A stretch of DNA of 64,000 nucleotides from the NCBI RefSeq assembly GCF_019049625.1, contig NZ_JAFMOY010000110.1:20804-84803 (forward strand), read 5' to 3'. Position numbers and translations under genes: made by a program. The notes below the pieces were generated by a model. The model had not been told where the DNA came from. It made no database searches and worked only from the letters and a program-made list of their open reading frames with translations. Below are positions 40,079-52,656 of the stretch, piece after piece (the stretch's first letter is position 1; each line of letters opens with the position of its first letter). The DNA comes from Rahnella ecdela (lineage in GTDB: Bacteria; Pseudomonadota; Gammaproteobacteria; Enterobacterales; Enterobacteriaceae).

Positions 40079-41881
40079 TTAGTAGACGTCGCGCTGATAA
40101 CGGCGATCAAGACGTAATTCACTGAGATATTCGTCGGCAGTTTCCAGATCCATCACACCATATTCGGCGATGATCTCCAGTAACGCCTGCTCTACGTCTT
40201 TCGCCATGCGGTTAGCATCGCCGCAGACATACACGTGTGCGCCTTCCTGCAACCACTGCCAGACTTCAGCGCCCTGCTCACGCAGCTTGTCCTGTACGTA
40301 CACTTTTTCCGCCTGGTCGCGTGACCATGCCAGAGAAATATTCGTCAGCAGGCCGTCTTTCACATAACGCTGCCATTCGACCTGATACAGGAAGTCATCG
40401 GTAAAGTGGGGATTGCCGAAGAACAGCCAGTTTTTGCCGGTAGCGCCGTCGTTATCACGCTGCTGAATGAAGGCGCGGAATGGCGCGATGCCCGTTCCAG
40501 GCCCTATCATAATGACCGGCGTTTCGGGATTAGCTGGCAGACGGAAGTTGTCGTTATGCTCGATGAAGACTTTCACTTCGCCGTCTTCTTCCAGACGATC
40601 GGCCAGATAGCCGGAAGCACCACCGGAACGCGGACGCCCGTCGATGTCATAACGCACCACGCCCACCGTAATGTGTACTTCAGATTCTGTTTCCGCCTGT
40701 GAAGAAGCAATCGAATACAGGCGCGGCGTCAGCGGACGCAGTAAGTCCACCAACTGCTGGGCATCAAGCTCAGTCGGCGCACGGCGCACCATGTCAGCAA
40801 ACGGCACGGTCTGCGCGTATTGCTGAAGTGCAGGTTTATCCGCCAGCAGACCGGTCAGATGTTCGTCGCGGCACAGCGCGGCGTATTTCTCGATAATCGG
40901 CGTAGTGTTCTGGGTCAGTTCAATGTGATGTTGCAGCGCTTCGCAAAGCGGCAGTTTTTTATCGTTCACTTCTACGATTTCATCGCCTTTCAGCCACAGC
41001 AGTTCCACGATTTCCTGTACCAGTTGCGGATCGTTTTCAAACCAGATCCCCAGCGCATCACCCGGCTGGTAACGCAGGCCGGAATCACCGAGTTCAATTT
41101 CCAGGTGACGCACGTCTTTATCAGAATCGCGGCCGGTAATTTTCTGGTTAACAGCCAGTGTCGCCGTCAGCGGAGCTTCTTTGGTGTAAGGACTGCTGTC
41201 GACCTGATTCACGCTACCGGCAAGCGTCGGCGCGGCCTGCGCACCGGTGTCAGCCGGAACGCGCTGTTTCAGCACATCGACAATGCGCTTACGCCAGTTT
41301 TCGGCAGTGTCTTTATATTCCACATCAGCATCAACGCGGTCTAACAAACGTTCTGCACCGAGCTCCCCCAGACGGGTATCAAAGTCTTTACCCGCCTGAC
41401 AGAAGAATTCGTAGGATGTGTCGCCCAGTGCAAACACTGCAAAAGCGGTGTCTTTCATTTGCGGGGCTTTTTTGGATTGCAGGAATTTATGCAACGCGAC
41501 CGCTTCTTCCGCCTGTTCGCCTTCGCCCTGCGTTGAGGCCACGATCAGCAGCAGCTTTTCCTGACCAATTTGTTTGAATTTATAGTCCCCGGCATTCACC
41601 AGATTGACGTTAATTTTTGCAGCCGTCAGATCATCGCGTAACTGCTCCGCGACACGACGGGCGTTGCCGGTTTGCGAAGCAGAAATCAGGGTGACCGACG
41701 CGGCAGTCTGTACCGGTGCCGGAGCAGCAACTGCACCCGGTTGCTGATTGACCATTCCCCAGAAATAACCAGACAACCAGGCCATCTGAGTCGGCGAGTA
41801 ATCACCAATCGCCGATTGAAGGCGGGCCATTTGCTCGGGGGTTAACGGGAGCAGTGAAATTGGAGGTGCCTGAGTCGTCAT
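40079..41881 (-). CDS. cysJ: sulfite reductase flavoprotein alpha subunit
   Basis: 600 residues (E. coli 599). N-terminal FMN flavodoxin domain ([16 protein letters not shown]), then an FAD/NADPH reductase domain ([37 protein letters not shown]). Passes electrons from NADPH to CysI. Start at 41881 (MTTQAPP) by family length; a TTG ten codons upstream is unlikely. First gene of cysJIH, which in enterics is activated by CysB; no CysB site was assigned by eye in the AT-rich upstream region. Confidence 0.98.
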   Translation of the reverse strand: MTTQAPPISLLPLTPEQMARLQSAIGDYSPTQMAWLSGYFWGMVNQQPGAVAAPAPVQTAASVTLISASQTGNARRVAEQLRDDLTAAKINVNLVNAGDYKFKQIGQEKLLLIVASTQGEGEQAEEAVALHKFLQSKKAPQMKDTAFAVFALGDTSYEFFCQAGKDFDTRLGELGAERLLDRVDADVEYKDTAENWRKRIVDVLKQRVPADTGAQAAPTLAGSVNQVDSSPYTKEAPLTATLAVNQKITGRDSDKDVRHLEIELGDSGLRYQPGDALGIWFENDPQLVQEIVELLWLKGDEIVEVNDKKLPLCEALQHHIELTQNTTPIIEKYAALCRDEHLTGLLADKPALQQYAQTVPFADMVRRAPTELDAQQLVDLLRPLTPRLYSIASSQAETESEVHITVGVVRYDIDGRPRSGGASGYLADRLEEDGEVKVFIEHNDNFRLPANPETPVIMIGPGTGIAPFRAFIQQRDNDGATGKNWLFFGNPHFTDDFLYQVEWQRYVKDGLLTNISLAWSRDQAEKVYVQDKLREQGAEVWQWLQEGAHVYVCGDANRMAKDVEQALLEIIAEYGVMDLETADEYLSELRLDRRYQRDVY

Positions 41882-42160
41882 CGCGGTACGAATTCCCTTA
41901 TGCAGAAGCAAGTCATCAATCCGGCCTCCGGCGGCTTATACAATGTGAGTACGCGCGGGAAAGACCTTTTAGAAGATGTAGGTTAACGAGCCGGATAATA
42001 ACAATTAAAGAAGTGATGGAAATAATAAATAACCAAAATGACTAAGAGGATTTAGAGGTAAGTTCTATCTGAAAAAGTGGTAAGCAGTGATTTTTATCGT
42101 ACTGAAATCGCTAAAAAAAATTCCGTCAGTTTGTTTGTTCATTTCCAAGTCGCGGACGAA
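41882..42160. other. cysJ upstream region
   Basis: AT-rich stretch between cysJ and the terminator of the next minus-strand gene. Expected to hold the cysJIH promoter and CysB operator. I see no clear consensus promoter and no other gene. Confidence 0.45.
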
Positions 42161-42186
42161 TAAAGAAAAACCCCGCCGGAGCGGGG
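42161..42186 (-). terminator. terminator of the hydrolase-like gene
   Basis: CCCCGC/GCGGGG stem at 42171-42186, followed on the minus strand by TTTTTCTTTA; 39 bp past the stop. Confidence 0.85.
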
Positions 42187-42225
42187 TGATGAATTTTTTT
42201 CAGGCGGGCTTTCGCGCAGACATTT

Positions 42226-43227
42226 TCAGAGGTGGAAAGCGTTGTGCTGCTCAAACCAGGCAAACTGTCCGGCGGCAAATACCGACATTTTGCTTCCGCT
42301 GTGCCCGACATCTGACAGGTCCATAAAGTGCCAGTTAAACGGCGTATTGTTCTGCTCCGCGCGCTGCTGAGACGTGGTGAAATAGCTTTCAGCCCGCTCC
42401 AGACGGTTGGTACCCTGCGCCATCGCTTGTTTGGATTTACGCAGCAGGCGGTTTTCAGGATCATCGTCTTCAGCGCCCACGGCAATCAGCACCGGTTTGG
42501 CGAAGTAATCATTCAGCTGCTGCTGGCTGACGGTAACCGGCGCTTCACGCAAACCGTAAGGCCAGCGCTGATCGGTATCCGGCAATGTCCACCATCCTGC
42601 AGCCGCGCAGACTGCTGCTTTCACATTCGGCTCGGGCAACAGCGTTAGCATACGGTGAACAAACTGGCAGCCCGCGCTGTTACCAAACAGATAATATTGC
42701 TTCTGCTCAGTGATGCCCTGTTTTTGCAGCGTCGTAAACAGGTTATCGACAATGCTGAACGCCCATTGAGATTTCGGCAAACGATGATGCGTTTTGCTGT
42801 CGGTCAGATTACCGAGGTTATAGCCAGCGGCACCGGGGAAATCCTGCTCACTGAAATGCGGTACGACCACGCGCAAATGATATTGATCAGCTACCGTCAT
42901 CCAGTCATTACGGTACGTAGCGGCGTTACGGTCAACACCCGTCATCACGATAACGACCGGCGTGGTTTCATCTGCACCAACCGGCTGATAGGTGAAAGCT
43001 TCCAGCGATTTTTTACCCCCCGCAAGCGCTATATGCATCACGCCGGATCCCTGCGGGAAAACCAGAGGAACTTTGGCAACCGGTACTTTGGTCACAGCGG
43101 CTTTCGCCACCGCGGGAGCCGGTTTAGCCGCAGCGGGCGCGGCTTCCTGAGTAGGCACAGTGGTTTCTGCCTGCACGCTGGCAGAGAACAACAGCGCCAG
43201 AACAGCGCAACGAAGCACAGTAATCAT
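42226..43227 (-). CDS. secreted alpha/beta-hydrolase-like protein
   Basis: 333 residues. Signal peptide (about 1-20, ending VQAE), then an Ala/Pro/Lys-rich low-complexity linker (about 25-53), then an alpha/beta-hydrolase-type domain. The segment [13 protein letters not shown] has a Gly-x-Ser-x-Gly-like nucleophile elbow (GNSAG), and a C-terminal SDVGHSG supplies a candidate His. It resembles poly(3-hydroxybutyrate) depolymerase/esterase-like proteins in outline. Substrate unknown. Placed alone between cysJ and queD with its own terminator. Confidence 0.7.
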   Translation of the reverse strand: MITVLRCAVLALLFSASVQAETTVPTQEAAPAAAKPAPAVAKAAVTKVPVAKVPLVFPQGSGVMHIALAGGKKSLEAFTYQPVGADETTPVVIVMTGVDRNAATYRNDWMTVADQYHLRVVVPHFSEQDFPGAAGYNLGNLTDSKTHHRLPKSQWAFSIVDNLFTTLQKQGITEQKQYYLFGNSAGCQFVHRMLTLLPEPNVKAAVCAAAGWWTLPDTDQRWPYGLREAPVTVSQQQLNDYFAKPVLIAVGAEDDDPENRLLRKSKQAMAQGTNRLERAESYFTTSQQRAEQNNTPFNWHFMDLSDVGHSGSKMSVFAAGQFAWFEQHNAFHL

Positions 43228-43395
43228 TCACTATCTCAACAGGTTAGTTTCTACCGGCTCACTGTAAGCCAGCAATGCGGGCGGAGTAAAGAGAGTAAAA
43301 GTCAGGATTTGGTGAAGAAAAGCGCAGTTAAGTCATGGCACGTAAGCCGGTATTCCGGTACTATGCCGCGTTTTTTCGAGCAACGAGACTGCCTC

Positions 43396-43755
43396 ATGAC
43401 CACCACATTATTTAAAGATTTTCAGTTCGAAGCCGCCCACCATTTACCGCATGTGCCTGCCGGGCATAAATGCGGCCGGTTGCATGGCCACTCTTTCACC
43501 GTCCGTTTAGAGATAACCGGTGAAGTGGATCCACATACCGGCTGGGTGATGGATTTCGCCGATCTGAAAGCCGCGTTTAATCCGACTCTGGATCGTCTCG
43601 ATCACTATAATCTGAACGACATTCCGGGCTTAGAAAACCCGACCAGCGAAGTGCTGGCCGCGTGGATCTGGAACGAGATGAAACCTAAGTTGCCACTGCT
43701 CAGCGCCGTGCGCGTCAAAGAAACCTGCACAGCGGGTTGCGTTTATAAAGGTTAA
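43396..43755 (+). CDS. queD: 6-carboxy-5,6,7,8-tetrahydropterin synthase QueD
   Basis: 119 residues (E. coli 121). Converts 7,8-dihydroneopterin triphosphate to carboxytetrahydropterin in queuosine synthesis. Zinc histidines in FEAAHHLPH and GRLHGHSF; the catalytic Cys is in [11 protein letters not shown]-terminal KETCTAG. The same frame is open far upstream, opposite the preceding gene, but family length fixes the ATG at 43396. Confidence 0.96.
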   Translation: MTTTLFKDFQFEAAHHLPHVPAGHKCGRLHGHSFTVRLEITGEVDPHTGWVMDFADLKAAFNPTLDRLDHYNLNDIPGLENPTSEVLAAWIWNEMKPKLPLLSAVRVKETCTAGCVYKG

Positions 43756-43761
43756 CGCAAA

Positions 43762-43886
43762 ATACCCAAAATCATTCGTGCTTTATCCAGGCGGCAATTA
43801 AATGAATCCCCCGGAGCTGACAATAGTCAGTGACTGGGGTGAATGAAAGCAGCCAACGCAGAGACAGCGCGAAGGATGCAGGGTAT
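43762..43886. repeat. ERIC element between queD and queE
   Basis: About 125 bp with ERIC features in order: ATACCCAAAAT.ATTCG at the left end, GAATCCCCCGGAGCT and AGTGACTGGGGTGAATGA in the central inverted repeat, GCAGCCAACGCA, and a right end GGATGCAGGGTAT. Diverged from consensus at several sites. The right end touches the queE stop codon. Confidence 0.88.
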
Positions 43887-44557
43887 TACGCAATATTGAG
43901 ATACTTATGTGTCTGCATTGAAAGCCGCCAGTTCCTTGCAATGCAGGTCGCAATGCACAGTCTGGTGGCTTCTTCTTTTTGGCTGATGGGTTGCAAGGCA
44001 ATAATCCGCGCTTTGCTGTCAGTCAGCGTTTCCAGCAGGGCATCCAGAGCGTCGATATCACGCTGACGCGCCACGGGATGCTTCACTTCATCAGCACGTT
44101 TTAGTGCCTGCGGCAGAATGTCGTAACCGCCACGCATATTCACTTTCGGGGAAACGGTTACCCAGGTATTCACCGAACAACGGACTTCGTGCGTGCCGCT
44201 GGTTTCAATCTGGCAGCTGAAACCGTTCTTTTCAAGCAATGACGTCAGCTCGGTAAGATCGTAAATGCACGGTTCACCGCCGGTGATCACCACGTGACGC
44301 GCGGTATAACCCTGCTGTGCGATAACGTCGAGCAGTTGTTCTGACGTGGCATTACCCCAGGCATCACTCTCTTGTGTTTTGACCAGAATACGCTGCATAT
44401 CGACTTCCCGATCGGCAATTTTATCCCAGGTGTGTTTGGTATCGCACCAGCTGCAACCCACAGGACAGCCTTGCAGGCGAACGAAAATCGCCGGCACGCC
44501 GGTAAAATAGCCTTCCCCTTGCAGGGTTTCGAAGATCTCATTAATCGGGTACTGCAT
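43886..44557 (-). CDS. queE: 7-carboxy-7-deazaguanine synthase QueE
   Basis: 223 residues, the E. coli length with the start at 44557 (MQYPINE); an ATG five codons earlier is also possible. Radical SAM enzyme with cluster cysteines in GCPVGCSWCDTKHTW, then GGEPC and TSGTHEV. Acts after QueD in the queuosine/7-deazaguanine pathway. Confidence 0.95.
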   Translation of the reverse strand: MQYPINEIFETLQGEGYFTGVPAIFVRLQGCPVGCSWCDTKHTWDKIADREVDMQRILVKTQESDAWGNATSEQLLDVIAQQGYTARHVVITGGEPCIYDLTELTSLLEKNGFSCQIETSGTHEVRCSVNTWVTVSPKVNMRGGYDILPQALKRADEVKHPVARQRDIDALDALLETLTDSKARIIALQPISQKEEATRLCIATCIARNWRLSMQTHKYLNIA

Positions 44558-44676
44558 CGGTTTCTCAGTCATCTCTCAAAAAAAATCAGCGCGCATTATC
44601 ACAGATATGGCCGGTGAGACCAAACTTGTGCTGTAAATGAGTATGGCAGATTTCTCTATCGCCAAATTTTAAGCAT

Positions 44677-44702
44677 AAAAAAACCCGCCGGAGCGGGTTT
44701 TT
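44677..44702 (-). terminator. eno terminator
   Basis: AAACCCGC/GCGGGTTT stem (44681-44700, loop CGGA), followed on the minus strand by TTTTTTTATG; 24 bp past the eno stop. Confidence 0.92.
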
Positions 44703-44725
44703 ATGAAAGCGTTACGGGGCAGTAA

Positions 44726-46054
<1,329 letters not shown>

Positions 46055-46105
46055 CTAAAGCTTCAGACAAGAGATGCGCCAATGGCGCATCTCTTCCCCG
46101 GTATT

Positions 46106-48091
<1,986 letters not shown>

Positions 48092-48895
48092 TCAGCCTTC
48101 CGATTTTTTCACCTGCTGCCAGGCGGCTTCCATCTGGTCAAGTGTGGCATCTTCCATGTTTAAGCCTTTTGTGCGAATAATTTCTTCGACCTGACGGAAA
48201 CGGCGCTCAAACTTGCGGTTGGCGGCCTGCAAGGCATCTTCTGCTTTGTGGCCTAAATGGCGCGAAAGATTGACGGTGGCAAACAGTAAATCACCGATTT
48301 CCTCACCGAGTTTTTCCTCGTCGATCACCGCCTGACGTGCCTCAAACATCACTTCGTCGATTTCTTCATACACTTTGTCGAGCACCGGTCCGAGCGTCGT
48401 CCAGTCGAATCCGACATTCGAACAGCGTTTCTGGATTTTGTGCGCTTTCATTAAAGCAGGCAGTGCGGAAGGAATGTCATCGAGAGCCGAATGCAGGGAT
48501 TTCTCCGCTCGCTCCTGCGCCTTGCGCGCTTCCCATTTCACCAGCACATCTTTGCTGCTGGCCTCTTTCGACCAGGCTTCTTCGTTGCCAAAAATTTGCG
48601 GGTGACGGCGCTCTAATTTGTCCGAAATGGCATTACAGATATCGTCAAACTCAAACAGCCCCTGCTCGCTGCCCATTTGTGCATAGAAGACCACCTGAAA
48701 CAGTAAATCGCCCAGCTCATCACGCACATCGTCGTAATCTTTGCGGGCGATAGCGTCCAGCACTTCGTAGGTTTCTTCCAGCGTGTACGGGGCGATGGTT
48801 TCGAAAGTTTGCTCTTTATCCCACGGGCAACCGGCTTGCGGATCACGCAGGGTTTTCATAATAGTGAGCAGGCGTTGCAAAGAAGAATCGGTCAT
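48092..48895 (-). CDS. mazG: nucleoside triphosphate pyrophosphohydrolase MazG
   Basis: 267 residues (E. coli 263). Two tandem MazG folds; EETYEVLDAI and RDELGDLLFQ give the first metal site, and EEIDEV/EEIGDLLFA the second. Hydrolyses NTPs and affects ppGpp level. Directly downstream of relA; the mazEF pair that lies between them in E. coli is missing here. Confidence 0.96.
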   Translation of the reverse strand: MTDSSLQRLLTIMKTLRDPQAGCPWDKEQTFETIAPYTLEETYEVLDAIARKDYDDVRDELGDLLFQVVFYAQMGSEQGLFEFDDICNAISDKLERRHPQIFGNEEAWSKEASSKDVLVKWEARKAQERAEKSLHSALDDIPSALPALMKAHKIQKRCSNVGFDWTTLGPVLDKVYEEIDEVMFEARQAVIDEEKLGEEIGDLLFATVNLSRHLGHKAEDALQAANRKFERRFRQVEEIIRTKGLNMEDATLDQMEAAWQQVKKSEG

Positions 48896-48931
48896 AGGAA
48901 CTGTCCGTTTTTAAATAGAAGAGTTACAAAC

Positions 48932-48962
48932 AAAAAAAGAAAAGGCCCGACAGGCGGGCCTT
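48932..48962 (-). terminator. terminator between relA and mazG
   Basis: AAGGCCCG/CGGGCCTT stem, followed on the minus strand by TTCTTTTTTT; 12 bp past the relA stop. Confidence 0.88.
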
Positions 48963-48974
48963 ATAAGAGTTTGA

Positions 48975-51218
48975 TCAGCTGCCATGAAGCCGCTTGGCTT
49001 CGATCACATCCGGCAACTGGTTCAGTTTGGCAATCACGCGTCCCAGAACCTGCGGGTTGTAGATTTCGATATCCATGTCGATGGTTGCCAGCTGTTGCCG
49101 TGTATCACTGCGGCTGGCCACACCCAGCACGTTAACTTTTTCGTTAGCCAGAATGGTGGTGATATCACGCAGCAGGCCGCTGCGGTCGTTGGCCACCACG
49201 CGCACCACCAGCGAATAACCGCTGGAGTAGCTTTCGCCCCATACCGCGTCTACAACACGTTCCGGTGCATTCGAGCGCAAATCTTCCAGCTGATCACAAT
49301 CGGCGCGGTGGATGGAAATTCCGCGACCCTGAGTGATGTAACCGACGATCTCGTCGCCCGGAATCGGCTGACAGCAGCGCGCAATATGGTGCATCAGATT
49401 CCCGACACCTTCGACCACTACGCGGCCATTATCCTTACTGCGGGTTGGCGGCGGCGTGGTTTTCTGCGTCAGCTGGCGCAGCGCTTCTTTGTCCAGTTCT
49501 TCCGCGCTCGGCTTTTTCAGCTGCGATTGCAGGAAGTTGACCATCTGGTTGATGCGGATATCGCCATTGCCAATCGCCGCCAGCACCTCATCCAGCGAGT
49601 TGACGTTATAGCGCGGCAGCAGCAGTTTCTCGGCATCTTTGATGCTGATATCCAGCCTGTCCAGCTCGTCATCGAGGATTTGTTTACCGGCAATAATGTT
49701 TTTATCGCGATCCTGTTTACGGAACCAGTTTTGGATTTTTGAACGTCCGCGGCTGGTCGTGACGTAGCCCAGACTCGGGTTCAGCCAGTCGCGGCTTGGG
49801 TTCGCATGCTTCTGGGTGATGATTTCAATCTGATCGCCCATCTGCAACTGGTAGGTAAACGGCACGATGCGCCCGCCGATTTTCGCCCCGATACACCGGT
49901 GACCCACATCGCTGTGAATGTGGTAAGCGAAATCGAGCGGCGTGGAGCCCATCGGCAGATCGATAACATCGCCTTTTGGCGTAAACACGTACACGCGGTC
50001 GTCGAAGACCTGGCTGCGCACCTCGTCGAGCATTTCGCCCGAATCAGCCATTTCTTCCTGCCACGCGATAAGTTTACGCAGCCAGGCAATGCGACCTTCG
50101 TAGCCACCGCTGCGGCCACCGACCACAGCCGTGCCTTCTTTATATTTCCAGTGCGCTGCAACGCCCAGCTCGGCATCTTCATGCATCTGTCGGGTACGGA
50201 TTTGCACTTCCAGCGTTTTACCGCGCGGCCCCAATACCACGGTGTGAATCGACTGATAACCGTTGGGTTTCGGGTTAGCGACGTAATCGTCGAACTCATC
50301 CGGCAGATGGCGGAAATGAGTGTGCACAATCCCTAATGCGGCGTAGCAATCCTGTAAACGTTCCACCACGATACGCACGGCGCGCACGTCGAAGAGTTCG
50401 TCAAAGGACAGGGATTTTTTCTGCATCTTGCGCCAGATGCTGTAGATATGTTTCGGACGGCCATAGACATCAACTTTGATGCCCTCTTCCGCCATCGCAT
50501 TTTTAACGGTCGAGACAAAGTCGTCGATGTACTGCTCACGGTCGATACGACGTTCGTGCAGCAGTTTGGCAATGCGTTTGTATTCGTCAGGGTGCAGATA
50601 ACGGAAGCAGAAATCCTCCAGCTCCCATTTCAGCTGACCGATACCCAGACGGTTGGCCAGCGGCGCGTAGATATTGGTACATTCTTTCGCCGCCAGTACG
50701 CGTTCTTCTTCCGGCGCATCTTTCACTTCGCGCAGGTGGGCGATACGTTCGGCGAGTTTCAGTACCACGCAGCGGAAATCTTCCACCATCGCCAGCAGCA
50801 TACGGCGGACGTTGTCCACCTGCTCGGAGGCCATAGAGTCATTTTGCGTGGCTTTCAGCTGGCGGATAGCGTCCATATCGCGCACGCCGTGCACCAGATC
50901 GGTGATGCCCTTGCCGAATTGTTGGGTCAGCGTGTCTTCGTCGATGATGCCGTCATCAACCAGCGGGAACAGCAGCGCCGCGCGCATACTGTCGTTATCC
51001 ATGCTGAGGGTCGAGAGGATTTCAACCATCTCAAGGCCGCGCCACAACAGCAGCGAGGCGTCAGGATGGCCCTGCGTTTGTTGCTCGCAGTAGCGCCAGG
51101 TTTCGGCTAAACGCTCACATGATTGCTGGCTGGACAGTCCTAAACTGTTGATCCAGTCGTCGAGCGCGAACTCGCCAGCCGTGTTCAGATGTGCACTTCT
51201 TACCGCAACCATACCCAC
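48975..51218 (-). CDS. relA: (p)ppGpp synthetase I, RelA
   Basis: 747 residues (E. coli 744). Ribosome-bound stringent response enzyme. N-terminal hydrolase-like domain is inactive: ALLFPLVDDG has FP where SpoT has the HD pair. Synthetase core YHS-type segment PNGYQSIHTVV, TGS domain (FTPKGDVIDLPMGSTPLDFAY), zinc-finger/helical region (CCQPIPGDEIVGYIT) and C-terminal ACT domain. It starts 3 bp after rlmD. Confidence 0.98.
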   Translation of the reverse strand: MGMVAVRSAHLNTAGEFALDDWINSLGLSSQQSCERLAETWRYCEQQTQGHPDASLLLWRGLEMVEILSTLSMDNDSMRAALLFPLVDDGIIDEDTLTQQFGKGITDLVHGVRDMDAIRQLKATQNDSMASEQVDNVRRMLLAMVEDFRCVVLKLAERIAHLREVKDAPEEERVLAAKECTNIYAPLANRLGIGQLKWELEDFCFRYLHPDEYKRIAKLLHERRIDREQYIDDFVSTVKNAMAEEGIKVDVYGRPKHIYSIWRKMQKKSLSFDELFDVRAVRIVVERLQDCYAALGIVHTHFRHLPDEFDDYVANPKPNGYQSIHTVVLGPRGKTLEVQIRTRQMHEDAELGVAAHWKYKEGTAVVGGRSGGYEGRIAWLRKLIAWQEEMADSGEMLDEVRSQVFDDRVYVFTPKGDVIDLPMGSTPLDFAYHIHSDVGHRCIGAKIGGRIVPFTYQLQMGDQIEIITQKHANPSRDWLNPSLGYVTTSRGRSKIQNWFRKQDRDKNIIAGKQILDDELDRLDISIKDAEKLLLPRYNVNSLDEVLAAIGNGDIRINQMVNFLQSQLKKPSAEELDKEALRQLTQKTTPPPTRSKDNGRVVVEGVGNLMHHIARCCQPIPGDEIVGYITQGRGISIHRADCDQLEDLRSNAPERVVDAVWGESYSSGYSLVVRVVANDRSGLLRDITTILANEKVNVLGVASRSDTRQQLATIDMDIEIYNPQVLGRVIAKLNQLPDVIEAKRLHGS

Positions 51219-51221
51219 TCC

Positions 51222-52592
51222 CTACATTTCTGACACAACGCCTGTGTCAGATGGGTTGATAAACAAAGCCATCGATTCAAGGTGCCCGGTGTGCGGGAAC
51301 ATATCCAGCATACGCACCTGAGCTAAACGATAGCCCGCCTCCAACAAAATTTTACTGTCCCGCGCCAATGTTGTGGGGTTGCAAGAGACATACACCACAC
51401 GCGCCGGGGCAAGCTTAACAATATGCGCCATCACGCCAGCAGCGCCGCCCCGGGCCGGATCCAGCAAAATTTTATTGAAACCTTGCGCCGCCCAGGGTTG
51501 TTTACTGACGTCATCTTCCAGATTTTCGTGGAAGAAAGACGCATTTTCTAATCCATTATTCCGGGCATTATCTTGCCCATTCGCCACCAGTGTAGCAACA
51601 CCTTCGACGCCGACAACCTGCTTAGCTCTTTTTGCCAGCGGCAGGGTGAAATTCCCCATTCCACAGAACAAGTCCAGCACGCGATCTTCGGGCGTCAGTT
51701 CCAGCCATTGCAAGGCCTGTGCCACCATTTGCTGGTTAACGGCATCATTCACCTGAATAAAATCGCGCGGACCAAATTTCAAAGTCAGACCATCAATCTG
51801 ATAATAAGGTGTTTCGCCGCATAAACGTTCCAGCGTGTCGCTGTCAGGTGCCAGATAAATCGTTATCTGATGTTGCCCGGCAAACGCCGTCAGACGCGCG
51901 CGATCCTCGTCACTTAGCGGGTCAAGATGGCGCAGCACCAGTAGCGGGCCATTATCTGCCAGCACCAGTTCCAGATGTCCGAGACGTTTCGCCGCCGTCA
52001 GCGAGGACAGACATTCCTGCACCGGCAGCAGCAGTTGCTCCAGTTCAGGGCGCAGAACCGGGCACTTTGTGATGGCAAACAGATCGTTCGAACCTTCCTG
52101 CCGAAACCCCATCACCAGCGGGCCGTTCGCTGCTCCGGTTTCACGTCCCGGTTTAACGCCTGCAATTTGTAATCCCAGACGCGCACGACGGCGATAGCCG
52201 TATTGCGGACCGGCAATCACCGGCTGAGGGTCTGCCGCAATTCCAGTTTCCCGCACAATCAGGCGCAGCAGTGACGCCGATTTGCTGCTCTGTTGCAGCG
52301 CCTCGCTGGCGTGCTGTTGCTGGCAACCGCCGCAGGCCGAATAGTGCGGACACACGGGTTTCACGCGATCGGCGCTGGTGGTCAGCAAACGTTTCAGCCG
52401 CCCTTTGGCGTACTTACTTTTATCTTCTGTTAAAGTGACTTCTGCCTGTTCACCGGGCAGTAAACCACTGACAAACACGGCTTTGCCGTTGTGACGCGCC
52501 ACACCCTGCCCGAAAGCATCAAGGTCGGTCGCGGTCACAGTTATCGTTTGCCGGGTCGTCACGCGGCGGTTCGGAGAGTAGAATTGAGCCAT
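51222..52592 (-). CDS. rlmD: 23S rRNA (uracil1939-C5)-methyltransferase RlmD
   Basis: 456 residues (E. coli 433). N-terminal TRAM domain, 4Fe-4S cysteines in [14 protein letters not shown]-binding [14 protein letters not shown] and the catalytic cysteine in [12 protein letters not shown]. The C-terminus is about 10 residues longer than usual. Divergent from barA and co-directional with relA. Confidence 0.96.
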   Translation of the reverse strand: MAQFYSPNRRVTTRQTITVTATDLDAFGQGVARHNGKAVFVSGLLPGEQAEVTLTEDKSKYAKGRLKRLLTTSADRVKPVCPHYSACGGCQQQHASEALQQSSKSASLLRLIVRETGIAADPQPVIAGPQYGYRRRARLGLQIAGVKPGRETGAANGPLVMGFRQEGSNDLFAITKCPVLRPELEQLLLPVQECLSSLTAAKRLGHLELVLADNGPLLVLRHLDPLSDEDRARLTAFAGQHQITIYLAPDSDTLERLCGETPYYQIDGLTLKFGPRDFIQVNDAVNQQMVAQALQWLELTPEDRVLDLFCGMGNFTLPLAKRAKQVVGVEGVATLVANGQDNARNNGLENASFFHENLEDDVSKQPWAAQGFNKILLDPARGGAAGVMAHIVKLAPARVVYVSCNPTTLARDSKILLEAGYRLAQVRMLDMFPHTGHLESMALFINPSDTGVVSEM

Positions 52593-52656
52593 TATTGTCG
52601 ATTACACGCTGGTTTATTAAGCTTAGCTGGAGCTAATTCTCCCACATTGGAACCCC

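Noticed and set aside
42655..43395. Long N-terminal extension of the queD frame
   Set aside because: Runs antisense to the hydrolase-like gene; QueD family proteins start at 43396.
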